Source: Elstera sp043721315
GTDB lineage: Bacteria > Pseudomonadota > Alphaproteobacteria > Elsterales > Elsteraceae
Direction of reading: 5' to 3'
DNA length: 64,000 nt
NCBI GenBank assembly: GCA_043721315.1
Contig: JAYSQZ010000026.1
Location: 29,409 to 93,408, forward strand
Positions 1-9,106 of the stretch are shown here, one piece after another; within the stretch, counting starts at the first letter, position 1; each line of letters opens with the position of its first letter. The position numbers were made by a program, and so were the translations under genes. The notes under the pieces are model-generated. The model did not search any database and had not been told where the DNA came from. It was given only the letters and a program-made list of their open reading frames with translations.

Positions 1-1655
1 CCGAAATGGCCGATATTCTCCACGCTGTAGCACGCCTGCGCCTGACTGCGGAGCACCATCTGGCTTACCATTTGCGTGTAGGGCGTGTTGGCAGCCTTAT
101 CGAGCAGAGCCGAAAAATGCTTCGGCATCAGCACTTGGCCCTTGGCCAGCGGCAGTTCCAGAGTTTTGAGGAAGTCGCGCAGGGCGGTCAGCTTTTCTAT
201 CGAAGGCTGATCGTGAATGCGATAGACGCACGGCTGCTGGGCCTGTTCCAGGCTTTCCGCCGCGCACACATTCGCCAGAACCATAAACTCTTCAATGAGC
301 TTATGGCTCTCCAGCCGCGCGCGGGGAGCGATACTGAGAACCGCACCGGTTTCCTGATCGACCGAAACAACCCGCTCGGGAATATCGAGATCGAGCGTTC
401 CGCGCTCATTTCGCGCCGCCAGCAGCGCCTTGAACGCGCCGTAAAGCGGCTGGACAACCGGCACCAGCAACGGGGCCGTTAGGTCTTCCAGGTGCCCATC
501 CATCGTAGCCTGAACTTGCTCGTAGGTTAGCCGCGCGGCTGAGCACATCAATCCGCGCACGAAGCGGTGGGAGAGTTTGCGGCCTTTGGCGTCGATCCAG
601 ATATGCACGGCCAAACAAGCGCGATCCTCGTTCGGACGCAGCGAGCACAGGTCGTTCGACAGGGCTTCGGGCAGCATCGGCACGACGCGATCCGGGAAAT
701 AGACTGAATTGCCGCGATCCCGTGCCGAAATATCGAGCGCCGAGCCGGGCAGCACATAGTGCGACACGTCGGCAATGGCGACCAACAGGTGCCAGCCGCC
801 TTGATTGTTGGGGTCGGTATCGGCTTCGGCAAACACCGCGTCATCAAAGTCGCGCGCGTCGCTACCGTCGATCGTAATGAGCGGGATAGCCCGCAGGTCC
901 GCCCGGTCGCCCAAGGTTTCCGCTGTCGCGGCTTCGGCTTCTTTTTGCGCGTCTTCCGGTTGATCCAGCGGAATATCGGCAGCGGCAATCGCAGCCATAC
1001 TAAAAGTGCGCGGCTCGCCGAAAATGCCCAAGCGCTCCGTGATCTGCACGCGCTTCTCGCCGGTGCCGCGTTGGGGGATAAGCTCGGCTTTCACCAATTC
1101 ACCGGAGCGCGCATCGCCCACATCGGCGCGGGCGACGCGATATTCCTCGCGGTCGCGCTTATCGGCGGGTTTGATAAAGCCGCCCGTGGGGGTTTTCTCG
1201 AACACGCCGACGACGGTTTGCGGGCTGAAGGTGAGGCGGCGGATGGGGAAGGCGAGATAATCGCGCCCTTCGCGCTCTAGCTTTGCCAGCAGCCGATCTC
1301 CCAGACCGACAGCGCCAATCTTTCCATTATCCGCAATGAAAATCTTCGGTGGCGGCTCGTTGCGGCTCCAACCCACGGGTTCGGCAATCGGCTCCCCATC
1401 CAGCGTGAGCGAGCGGACTTGAATGACGGCCACCGCCGCGAGCGGCTCGGTACGGCTCAAGCCGCCTTCGATTTGGCCGTCGCGATCCATCTGCTTCAGC
1501 AGAATTTTAAGCTGAATGCGCTCGTCGCCCACGATGTTGAAGGCGCGGGCAATTTGGCGGCGGCCCGCGTCGGGGCTTTCTTTCAGAAACTCAAGTACTT
1601 GCTCGCGCGTCGGGAAGGGCGTCGCGATTTTTTTCTTGGGGGGATGGGGGATCAC
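1..1655 (-). CDS. rnr: Ribonuclease R (partial, C-terminus outside window)
   Basis: RNase R is a processive 3'-5' exoribonuclease of the RNB family that degrades structured RNA. The reading frame is open from position 1655 to the window edge, about 551 codons. The N-terminus (starting IPHPPKKKIATPFPTREQ) has the winged-helix-like segment typical of RNase R, followed by cold-shock domains and then the RNB catalytic motif, visible as DGSDARDFDDAVFAE. The Asp cluster of this motif holds the catalytic magnesium. The S1 domain and tail should lie beyond position 1. The start is a GTG 6 bases after the topA stop, in the same frame as topA; no other start codon fits between them, and AGTAGGA is a reasonable ribosome site. 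It is the last visible gene of the pyrB-to-rnr run. Confidence 0.93.
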   Translation of the reverse strand, partial: MIPHPPKKKIATPFPTREQVLEFLKESPDAGRRQIARAFNIVGDERIQLKILLKQMDRDGQIEGGLSRTEPLAAVAVIQVRSLTLDGEPIAEPVGWSRNEPPPKIFIADNGKIGAVGLGDRLLAKLEREGRDYLAFPIRRLTFSPQTVVGVFEKTPTGGFIKPADKRDREEYRVARADVGDARSGELVKAELIPQRGTGEKRVQITERLGIFGEPRTFSMAAIAAADIPLDQPEDAQKEAEAATAETLGDRADLRAIPLITIDGSDARDFDDAVFAEADTDPNNQGGWHLLVAIADVSHYVLPGSALDISARDRGNSVYFPDRVVPMLPEALSNDLCSLRPNEDRACLAVHIWIDAKGRKLSHRFVRGLMCSAARLTYEQVQATMDGHLEDLTAPLLVPVVQPLYGAFKALLAARNERGTLDLDIPERVVSVDQETGAVLSIAPRARLESHKLIEEFMVLANVCAAESLEQAQQPCVYRIHDQPSIEKLTALRDFLKTLELPLAKGQVLMPKHFSALLDKAANTPYTQMVSQMVLRSQAQACYSVENIGHF

Positions 1656-1661
1656 AATATC

Positions 1662-4415
1662 CTACTCGGCCACGGGCGCGGGTTTGGTCCGGCGCGCGCG
1701 GGTTGGTGTCGTTTTCACAGTCGTTTCCACAGGCGTTTTCACAGGCGCATCGCCGTCATCGGCGGTTGCGGCCTGAGTGGTTTTCTTCGGTGCGGCCTTG
1801 GCCTTGGCAGGCGCTTTGGCGGTGGCAGTTTTGGTTGAAGCCTTCGCCTTACTCGCCCTCGCGGCTTTCGCTTTGGGCTTGGCTTTGCTTTTGCCGCTTT
1901 TCTCGGCTTCGAGCAGTTTGGGGGCGAGCAGGGCCGCTGCTTGATCGGCGGTCAGTGTAGACGGGTCGATATTCTTCGGCACGGTCTGGCGCACACCGTT
2001 GACTTCGACGTACGGGCCGTATTTGCCATCGTGCAAGGCGATATCGCCAATCCCACCCGGATGTGGGCCGAGCGGCTTACCGGGGTCTTTCACCGCGCGG
2101 CTCTTTGCCCGCTCTGCCGCTTCTGCCAGCACGACGACCGCCCGGTTGAGGCCAATGCTCAGAACATCCTCCCCCTTTGGCAGCGAGGTATAGGCTTTAC
2201 CGTGTTTGATATAGGGGCCGAAGCGCCCGACACCCGCCGTTAGCTCGTCCCCCGTTTCCGGGTGTTTGCCAATAGTGCGCGGCAGGGCCAGCATCGAAAT
2301 CGCGCGGTCCAGGTCCACATCGGCGGGTTTGACGCCAGCAGGGAGCGAGGCGCGTTTCGGCTTATTCTCCTTATCGCCCTCGCCTAACTGCACATAGATG
2401 CCGTAGGGGCCTTTACGAAGGGTGATGGGAAGTTTGGTCGCGGGATCGTCCCCCAGCAGTTTCGGGCCGGCCAACTCGCCGTCAGCATCGCCCTCGCCGC
2501 CCTCAATCGCCAGCGCGCGGGTATAGCGGCAGTCGGGATAATTCGAGCAGCCGATGAAGCCGCCCGTGCGCCCGAGGCGCAAGCCCAAGCGGCCTTCGGT
2601 GCAGGACGGGCAGGCGCGCGGGTTTTTGCCCTCACCGCGATCTGGGAAGAAATGGTCGCCCAAGGCAGCATCGAGCGTGTCGATAACCTGAGTGATCGTA
2701 AGATCCTTGGTGCCGTCCACCGCTTTGATGAACGGCTCCCAGAACTGCCGCAGCACTGCGCGCCAATCAATCCGGCCTGCCGAAATATCGTCGAGTTGGC
2801 TTTCGAGATTGGCGGTAAAATCATACTCAACATAGCGTTCGAAGAAAGACGCGAGGAAGGTCGTCACCAACCGTCCGCGATCTTCCGGCACGAAGCGCTT
2901 TTGCTCCAGCACCACATAGTTGCGATCCTGCAACACCTGGATGATCGAGGCATAGGTGGAGGGCCGCCCGATGCCAAGCTCTTCCAGCTTCTTCACGAGG
3001 CTGGCTTCGCCGTAGCGCGGCGGCGGTTGCGTAAAATGCTGCTCCGGGCGCGTATCGAGACGCTTCAGGCCATCGCCTTCGGTGAGCGGCGGCAACATGC
3101 CGCTTTCCTCGTCCTCGGCATCGTCGCGGCCTTCGAGGTAGAGCTTCAAGAACCCATCGAACAGAATAGTCGAGCCATTGGCGCGCGCTTGGGCCGAACC
3201 GTCGTGGGCCTTCAGATCGGCGGCGACTTGATCGAGCACGGCGCTTTCCATCTGGCAGGCAATGGTGCGCTTCCAGATGAGTTCGTACAGCCGGGCTTGG
3301 TCTGGGTCGAGGTAGCGGGCCATATCTTTTGGGCGGCGGAACAAATCCGTCGGGCGGATCGCCTCATGGGCTTCCTGGGCGTTGGCCGCTTTGGACTTAT
3401 AAGCGCGTGGGCTGCTGGGCAGGTACGTATCGCCATAATCTTGGCCGATCAAGCGGCGGCAACCGCCGATAGCTTCCCCGGATAATGTAACGCTATCGGT
3501 TCGCATATAGGAGATGAGACCGACCGTCTCGCCGCCAAGCTCGATACCCTCATAGAGCTTTTGCGCCACGCGCATGGTTTGTTGCGCGCCAAAACCCAGC
3601 TTGCGGCTGGCTTCCTGCTGAAGCGTTGACGTGGTGAAGGGCGGGGCGGGGTGGCGCTTGCTTTGCTTCTTTTCAACCGAGGCCACGCGGAACTGCGCGG
3701 CATTGACCACGGCCACGGCGGCATCCGCCGCGCCCTTTTCCCCCAGGCTGAGCTTATCCAGCTTCTTGCCGTTAAGGTAGGTGAGGCGCGCGGTAAAGTT
3801 TTCGCTTTTGGTGGTGAGGAAGTCGATATCGACGGACCAATATTCGTCCGATTTGAAGATTTCGATTTCGGATTCACGCTCGCAAATCAAGCGCAACGCT
3901 ACCGATTGCACGCGCCCCGCCGAACGGCTGCCCGGCAGTTTGCGCCACAAGACGGGCGAGAGGGTGAAGCCGACTAGATAATCGAGCGCCCGGCGCGCAA
4001 GGTAGGCGTCCACCAATTCCTGATTGATGTCGCGCGGGTTGGCAACCGCGTGGAGCACGGCGGCCTTGGTGATCTCGTGGAACACCACGCGCTTCACCTC
4101 AACGCCCTTCAGCACTTTGCGGTCTTGCAGGCATTGCAGCACGTGCCAGGAAATCGCCTCGCCTTCGCGATCAGGATCGGTTGCGAGGAAAACGCGGGCC
4201 GAGCCTTTCACTGCCTTGGCGATATCGGAAATGCGTTTTGCGCCCCGGTCTTCAACTTCCCAGGCCATCGCGAAATCTTGATCCGGCAGTACCGAGCCGT
4301 CTTTCGCCGGCAGGTCGCGGACATGACCGTAGGAGGCGATGACCGTATAGTCGGAGCCGAGATATTTGTTGATCGTCTTGGCCTTAGCGGGCGATTCGAC
4401 GATGACGACGTTCAT
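1662..4415 (-). CDS. topA: DNA topoisomerase I (type IA)
   Basis: Relaxes negative supercoils by single-strand passage. The 917-residue protein has the Toprim domain at the N-terminus (MNVVIVESPAKAKTINKYLG start, acidic motif TDPDREGE at about residues 79-86) and the active-site tyrosine in GLISYMRTDSV at about Tyr303. The C-terminal half carries one four-cysteine zinc ribbon (CPSCTEG ... GCSNYPDCRYT), several topoisomerase C-terminal repeats, and a long Lys/Ala-rich tail expected to contact DNA. An upstream in-frame start would add 49 residues of non-family sequence, so the ATG at 4415 was chosen. It sits 38 bases after dprA, a common alphaproteobacterial pairing, and 6 bases before rnr. Identification is secure; only the tail is poorly conserved. 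Confidence 0.97.
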   Translation of the reverse strand: MNVVIVESPAKAKTINKYLGSDYTVIASYGHVRDLPAKDGSVLPDQDFAMAWEVEDRGAKRISDIAKAVKGSARVFLATDPDREGEAISWHVLQCLQDRKVLKGVEVKRVVFHEITKAAVLHAVANPRDINQELVDAYLARRALDYLVGFTLSPVLWRKLPGSRSAGRVQSVALRLICERESEIEIFKSDEYWSVDIDFLTTKSENFTARLTYLNGKKLDKLSLGEKGAADAAVAVVNAAQFRVASVEKKQSKRHPAPPFTTSTLQQEASRKLGFGAQQTMRVAQKLYEGIELGGETVGLISYMRTDSVTLSGEAIGGCRRLIGQDYGDTYLPSSPRAYKSKAANAQEAHEAIRPTDLFRRPKDMARYLDPDQARLYELIWKRTIACQMESAVLDQVAADLKAHDGSAQARANGSTILFDGFLKLYLEGRDDAEDEESGMLPPLTEGDGLKRLDTRPEQHFTQPPPRYGEASLVKKLEELGIGRPSTYASIIQVLQDRNYVVLEQKRFVPEDRGRLVTTFLASFFERYVEYDFTANLESQLDDISAGRIDWRAVLRQFWEPFIKAVDGTKDLTITQVIDTLDAALGDHFFPDRGEGKNPRACPSCTEGRLGLRLGRTGGFIGCSNYPDCRYTRALAIEGGEGDADGELAGPKLLGDDPATKLPITLRKGPYGIYVQLGEGDKENKPKRASLPAGVKPADVDLDRAISMLALPRTIGKHPETGDELTAGVGRFGPYIKHGKAYTSLPKGEDVLSIGLNRAVVVLAEAAERAKSRAVKDPGKPLGPHPGGIGDIALHDGKYGPYVEVNGVRQTVPKNIDPSTLTADQAAALLAPKLLEAEKSGKSKAKPKAKAARASKAKASTKTATAKAPAKAKAAPKKTTQAATADDGDAPVKTPVETTVKTTPTRARRTKPAPVAE

Positions 4416-4453
4416 GAACCCTGTCTTCTCCCGGCTCCGGGCATTCCTATGTG

Positions 4454-5575
4454 TCAGCGCACCATCAGCAAGGCAACTTGCCCGCCGGGGTGGCGTTCCA
4501 GCCGCCCTGCAAGCTCCAGTTCTAAAAGAACGGTTTGCACGACAGCAGGGGAGAATTGACACCGCCGCAGCAATTCGTCAACCGCGACGGGGGAGGGTGA
4601 CAACATCTCCAGCAGAATAGGCCGGGCGCGGGCTAGTTCTGCGGTCTCTGGATCAGGGGACGGGGGGGGTCGAAACAGGTCCGGTTGCGGCTCGGCAAGG
4701 TGTTTGCCCAGTAGGGGCAAGGCCGACAGAATATCGGCAGCATCCTCCACCAAGGTCGCGCCGGTTTTCAGCAGTTTGTTGGAGCCTTTGGCACGCGGAT
4801 CGAGCGGGGAGCCGGGCACGGCCATCACTTCCCGGCCATAATCGGCAGCCAGTTGCGCGCTAATCAGCGAGCCGCTGCCCTCAGCAGCTTCGATGACGAC
4901 GGTCGCGAGTGCAATGCCAGCAATAACGCGGTTGCGGCGCGGAAAATGCCGGGCCTGCGGTTGGGTTCCCGGTGGCATTTCGGCGATCAGAATGCCGCGC
5001 GTCGCAATATCGGCCTGAAGGGTTTCATGCTCGGGCGGATAAACAATGTCGATTCCGCCCGCAATCACCGCTCCCGTCGCCCCGCCCGCAAGGCCCCCGC
5101 GATGGGCCGCGCCATCAATGCCGCGCGCAAGGCCGGAGATCACGCAAATATCGGCTTCGGCGAGCGTGCGGGCCATTTGCTCGGCCAAGCGTTGCCCGTT
5201 CAGGCTGGCATTCCGCGCGCCAACAAGGGCGATGCACGGGCGGCGCAGCAACGGCACGTCGCCTTTTACGCACAAAGCAGGCGGCGCATCATCGCATTGA
5301 GCCAGGAGGGCCGGATAATCAGGCTCGCCATGAAACAATAAGCGCCCACCCAAAGCGCCCACCCGATCCATTTCCGCTGTTACCGAGGCTAGGGACGCGA
5401 GTTTTAGCGCCTTGCCGCGCCCGCCCTGCTTAACAAGATCGGGAATAGCCGCCAGCGCCCGTTCGGCAGACCCGAAGCGCGCGAGCAATTGGTGAAACGT
5501 GATCGGGCCGATGTTCTCGCTGCGGATGAGGCGCAGCCGATGCAGCCGATCTTCTCGAGAATAAGCGGTGGCCAT
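4454..5575 (-). CDS. dprA: DNA processing protein DprA
   Basis: DprA loads RecA on incoming single-stranded DNA during transformation and is also kept in bacteria with no known competence. The 373-residue protein has an N-terminal helix-hairpin-helix/SAM-like part (HRLRLIRSENIGPITFHQLL), the central Rossmann-like DprA core (SGLARGIDGAAHRGGL, then FPRRNRVIAGIA and EAAEGSGSLISAQLAADYGR), and a C-terminal winged-helix segment (DELLRRCQFSPAVVQTVLLE). The ATG at 5575 has AAGGGTG upstream. It lies between a degenerate GGDEF/EAL-type gene and topA. The comEC gene at 46.5 kb gives a second DNA-uptake gene in the window, but no pilus genes are present here. Confidence 0.96.
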   Translation of the reverse strand: MATAYSREDRLHRLRLIRSENIGPITFHQLLARFGSAERALAAIPDLVKQGGRGKALKLASLASVTAEMDRVGALGGRLLFHGEPDYPALLAQCDDAPPALCVKGDVPLLRRPCIALVGARNASLNGQRLAEQMARTLAEADICVISGLARGIDGAAHRGGLAGGATGAVIAGGIDIVYPPEHETLQADIATRGILIAEMPPGTQPQARHFPRRNRVIAGIALATVVIEAAEGSGSLISAQLAADYGREVMAVPGSPLDPRAKGSNKLLKTGATLVEDAADILSALPLLGKHLAEPQPDLFRPPPSPDPETAELARARPILLEMLSPSPVAVDELLRRCQFSPAVVQTVLLELELAGRLERHPGGQVALLMVR

Positions 5576-5618
5576 AACACCCTTAGAATGCCGCCCCCCA
5601 GACGGGAGGTCAAGCGGA

Positions 5619-7130
5619 TTAGACGATCAAAGGTTGTGTTGCATTAGCAGCAACGGCAGGACCGTTGAGATAGGTAAACCCAGCATCGCGGGCCGCGCGG
5701 ACGATTTCCCGGCGCTTGATCCCGTAAAGATAGGATTGTACCCCAACCCTGGCTGCGTGCTTGGAGAGTGGTAAAATCAACTTGGTTAGGCTTGTCGGCG
5801 TTATGTCACCCACGTCCGGCTCTTCAAGGTCAATCCCAACAGCCGAGACTTTGGCGCGTGCCAATCGGTCAAAATCCGCAAATTCGGCGGTTACTTGGGC
5901 TGTCACACTGCGGCAGAACGGCTGGATTGCGGCCAGAGCTTCCCACATCTTAGTTTGCGGTGCGCCGGGGCTTTGAGCGTTGATGCCAATAATGAAGAAA
6001 CGGCGAAACTCCGGCGGCAGCGCCCGAAACATATCTATAATCAACCCGCTAGAGTGGGTGACGAGCGAGCCTGTATGCAACGTGATGTGTAAAAGCCCTG
6101 TCCGTTGCCCAGCTTTCAGCGCGGCGCGCACTTGGTCCACCGCGCGCTTAGCGGCGGCCTTATCCATCTCGAACGTCACGGCGGCGTCATTCGGCGGAAA
6201 GGCGGCCGCACCGGTGAGAATGCGGTTCAGCGCGTCTAGCCGCAGAACGTGGGAATTGTAAATGCCAATCACGCCTTTGGCCGTCATCAGGGTTGGGCGG
6301 TAGGAAATCCCGACCTCGCCCAAGCGAGACTGAAGATCGGCATCAATTGCCTGCGGGCCGGGCAGGGGCGGGGCGCAATCTTCTTCGGAATCGAAAACCT
6401 TGTTCCAGCTTAACACCGTTTCTTCCGGCGAGGCCCCGGCGGCAGCGTTGAGCGTGGCAATATCGGTCACGAAAGCTTTCACCCAGCCGTGATCTTTCAC
6501 GCCTAATTCACCCAACAGGCGCTCACGCACTTCACGGGCAATCGCGGCAGCCTTCAGGCGCGCCTGTTCCTCCGTCAGTTCGGCGAAGAGGACGATGAAA
6601 CTATTGTCATCATAGGGCGCGAGCACATCGCTAGGCGCAAGACGGTGCCGAATGACCTGTTCGGCAATCGTATGGGCTTTTTCGGCCATCTGTTCCCAAC
6701 GGTCGCCCGCGTCGCGCTTGATTTCGTCTAGGTTCAGCAGTTGCAGCTTGCCCGCGCTGCCCTTATCGCCTTTTCCGACAATTTCTTGCAGTTTTGCCGC
6801 GAAGACAACTTGAGACACGACTTGATCGGTGCTCTGGGCCGTTGTTGCCAGCGTACCGAAATCCTCATCAAAGCTCCAATCGACGGGCGCAGATTTAACG
6901 GCAACGCGGCCATCTTGGTCGTGCAATGTCGCGAGGCGCGCACTGATTTGGCCAGCTTCATCGCTGTCAAAAGCGGGGTCAAGCCCCGGTGCCGGATCGC
7001 CCACCGATAGAACCGAAACAGGGTGTTGCGCGGCAGGCTTTGGGCGTGACGATGGGTTAGGCTCTGGTTCTTCTTCGAACAACGATTCGGCTAATCGTTT
7101 CAGGAAACCGGGTTTTTTATCTTGCGTCAT
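5619..7130 (-). CDS. Degenerate GGDEF/EAL-like protein of unknown function
   Basis: About 503 residues with no signal peptide or membrane segment. Residues 1-100 are acidic and of low complexity. Residues about 105-250 read like a GGDEF diguanylate cyclase fold (SDVLAPYDDNSFIVLFAELT followed by a helix), but the GG(D/E)EF loop is replaced by YDDNSF, so cyclase activity is unlikely. Residues about 265-503 resemble an EAL fold: a strand with AVGIDLEEP and a final segment (RREIVRAARDAGFTYLNGPAV) like the end of EAL domains, yet no EAL triad or metal ligands are seen. It may bind a nucleotide or a partner without catalysis. The ATG at 7130 was preferred over the GTG at 7142 because GAGGT lies just before it. 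It sits inside the plsY-dprA run, where this gene is not usual. The domain call rests on pattern recognition alone. Confidence 0.55.
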   Translation of the reverse strand: MTQDKKPGFLKRLAESLFEEEPEPNPSSRPKPAAQHPVSVLSVGDPAPGLDPAFDSDEAGQISARLATLHDQDGRVAVKSAPVDWSFDEDFGTLATTAQSTDQVVSQVVFAAKLQEIVGKGDKGSAGKLQLLNLDEIKRDAGDRWEQMAEKAHTIAEQVIRHRLAPSDVLAPYDDNSFIVLFAELTEEQARLKAAAIAREVRERLLGELGVKDHGWVKAFVTDIATLNAAAGASPEETVLSWNKVFDSEEDCAPPLPGPQAIDADLQSRLGEVGISYRPTLMTAKGVIGIYNSHVLRLDALNRILTGAAAFPPNDAAVTFEMDKAAAKRAVDQVRAALKAGQRTGLLHITLHTGSLVTHSSGLIIDMFRALPPEFRRFFIIGINAQSPGAPQTKMWEALAAIQPFCRSVTAQVTAEFADFDRLARAKVSAVGIDLEEPDVGDITPTSLTKLILPLSKHAARVGVQSYLYGIKRREIVRAARDAGFTYLNGPAVAANATQPLIV

Positions 7131-7208
7131 CCGCGACCTCACGTGTCACTATTTAGACTGTAGCATGAGGATTTTCAGATGGATAGAGTAGAATGTTAGG
7201 ATTATTTC

Positions 7209-7820
7209 TTAGGTTTTTGGCTGCGATTTGCCGATTTTTGGTTCGGTTCCTGCGAGCAGCCGTCGGATATTATCCTGGTGACGCCAGAACACTAGGGCCG
7301 ACACGGGCAACGCGGCTAGGGCTGCGGCGGGCGTTGCCAATCCCAAAGCCAAGAACGGCGTTAAGCCGATAGCGACCAGAGCCGCCAGCGAAGAGCGCCG
7401 CCCGATAAAGGCGGTCAGCAGCCACAGCAGGCCTGCGCTCACCCCCACAGGCCAGGCAAGCGCAAGCCACAGGCCGAGGGCGGTAGCAACGCCTTTTCCG
7501 CCCTTAAAGCGCAACCAAACCGGGAAGAGGTGGCCGAGAAAGGCCGCCACACCCGCAATCAGCGGCCCAATCTCCTCCGCCGTCAGCCAGCGCGCAAGCA
7601 GCACTGCCGCCGCCCCCTTGCCGCCATCGAGCAGCAGCGTTGCGACGGCAAGCCCCTTCCGGCCTGTTCGCAGCACATTGGTGGCCCCGATATTGCCGGA
7701 GCCGATGGTCCGAATATCGCCTAAGCCTGCCAGTTTGGTGAGGATAAGGCCGAAGGGAATCGCGCCCAGCAGGTAGGACCCAGCCGCAATCGCGGCCCAC
7801 AGCAACGGCCCATCGGTCAT
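7209..7820 (-). CDS. plsY: Glycerol-3-phosphate acyltransferase PlsY
   Basis: Transfers the acyl group from acyl-phosphate to glycerol-3-phosphate, the first committed step of phospholipid synthesis, in the inner membrane. The 203-residue protein is hydrophobic throughout, with about five membrane segments and the family loops: SGNIGATNVLRTG (first conserved loop), LLDGGKGAAAV (second) and KGGKGVATALG (third). Its length is normal. The start overlaps the end of the dihydroorotase-like gene by 4 bases (7817-7820), so translation is probably coupled in the pyrB-pyrC'-plsY run. PlsX, which makes the acyl-phosphate, is not in this window. Confidence 0.97.
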   Translation of the reverse strand: MTDGPLLWAAIAAGSYLLGAIPFGLILTKLAGLGDIRTIGSGNIGATNVLRTGRKGLAVATLLLDGGKGAAAVLLARWLTAEEIGPLIAGVAAFLGHLFPVWLRFKGGKGVATALGLWLALAWPVGVSAGLLWLLTAFIGRRSSLAALVAIGLTPFLALGLATPAAALAALPVSALVFWRHQDNIRRLLAGTEPKIGKSQPKT

Positions 7821-9106
7821 GCTGGCCGCCGATAGACGATGCGTCCGTCTACCAGAGTGGCCAGAACCTTGCCCTGGCTGGGAAAACCGTCGAAGGGGGT
7901 GTTCTTCGATTTCGAGCGCATGGTTTCAGCCTTCAACCGAACCGGCGCGTCGGGATCGAACAGGACCAGATCGGCCACCGCCCCAACGGCAAGGCTGGGC
8001 ACCGGCTGCCCCAGGATCGCTGCTGGAGCGACCGTTAGGCGGCGCAGCAGGTCCACCAAGCTTAATCGCCCCTGATGCACTGGCGCAAGGCCGAGCGGTA
8101 ACAGGGTTTCAAGCCCGATAATACCGGGTTCGGCAGCCACGAAAGGCAGGCGCTTGGCGTCTTGGTCTTCCGGCGTATGGTCCGAGCTTAAGGCGTCGAT
8201 CGTGCCATCGGCAAGCCCGTCGATAATCGCTTGCCGGTCTTCCTCCCGGCGCAAGGGCGGGCTGAGTTTGGTGAAGGTGCGGTAATCGGCAATAGCGATT
8301 TCGTTGAGAGTGATATAGGCCACCGCCGTGTCGCAGGTTACGCGCACGCCCTTGGCTTTGGCAGCGCGAATGGCCTCTACCGCAGCGCCTGTCGTGATCG
8401 GGCCGATGTGCAACCGCCCGCCCGTAAGTTCCGCCAGCAGCAAATCGCGCTGCACTTGTAAAAGCTCGGCAGCGGCAGGGGCTGCGGGAAGCCCTAGGCG
8501 TGTGGCATATTCGCCCTCGGTCGCGCAAGCGTTGCGGGTGAGGGCGCGATCTTCCGGGTGCGTGAAGAGCACGGCGTTGAAAGTGCGGGCATAGGCGAGG
8601 GCGCGGCGGAGCACCAGCGCGTCGGTGGTGGCTTTCGCCCCATCGGCAAAGGCGACTGCGCCTGCTTCTTGCAGCAAGCCGAACTCGGTGAGTTGCTGGC
8701 CTTTCCGCCCTTGCGTCATCGCCGCATAAGGCAGAACGCGGGCTTTACCGAGCGCCCGGCTGCGCTGGACGAGCCACGCCACGGAGGTTGGGTCTTCAAT
8801 CCCCGGTTCCGTATCGGGAATAACGCCCATCGCGGTAATCCCGCCCGCGACGGCGGCATCGACCTGACTGCGAAGGGTTTCCTTATGCTCCTGACCTGGG
8901 TCGCGCCCGTGGGTTCGCAGATCAATCAGGCCGGGGGCGAGGCAGCCCCCCCGCGCGTCCAGCGTTTCGGCCCCGTCAGGGATGGGCAGGCTGGTTCCAG
9001 TCGCGGCGATTTTGCCGTCGATGATCAGCACGTCGCCGGGCTGGTCCGTTCTTGCGGTTGGATCGAGCAGGCGCGCGTTGCGGAGAAGCGTGGGGGGGTG
9101 GCTCAT
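7817..9106 (-). CDS. pyrC': Dihydroorotase-like protein lacking metal ligands (PyrC'/PyrX type)
   Basis: A 429-residue amidohydrolase-fold protein matching type I dihydroorotase along its whole length, next to pyrB. Several residues needed for zinc binding are changed: the D-x-H-x-H motif reads DLRTHGRDPG (Arg64 replaces the first His), the usual TDDG reads FADG near residue 153, the HVSTK-type His is Pro236 (LHIGPITTG), and the conserved HH after it is AY (about 263-264). His183 (FTHPED) and Asp309 (SSDHTPE) remain. Known family: Pseudomonas carries an inactive dihydroorotase that is needed to assemble aspartate transcarbamoylase. By inference this one has the same structural role, and a working pyrC should lie elsewhere. 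It overlaps pyrB and plsY by 4 bases each. Confidence 0.88.
   Translation of the reverse strand: MSHPPTLLRNARLLDPTARTDQPGDVLIIDGKIAATGTSLPIPDGAETLDARGGCLAPGLIDLRTHGRDPGQEHKETLRSQVDAAVAGGITAMGVIPDTEPGIEDPTSVAWLVQRSRALGKARVLPYAAMTQGRKGQQLTEFGLLQEAGAVAFADGAKATTDALVLRRALAYARTFNAVLFTHPEDRALTRNACATEGEYATRLGLPAAPAAAELLQVQRDLLLAELTGGRLHIGPITTGAAVEAIRAAKAKGVRVTCDTAVAYITLNEIAIADYRTFTKLSPPLRREEDRQAIIDGLADGTIDALSSDHTPEDQDAKRLPFVAAEPGIIGLETLLPLGLAPVHQGRLSLVDLLRRLTVAPAAILGQPVPSLAVGAVADLVLFDPDAPVRLKAETMRSKSKNTPFDGFPSQGKVLATLVDGRIVYRRPA

Noticed and set aside
2652..3485. Open frame of 277 codons on the plus strand
   Set aside because: It lies fully inside topA in antisense, has no family pattern and no ribosome site; GC-rich codons leave long antisense frames.
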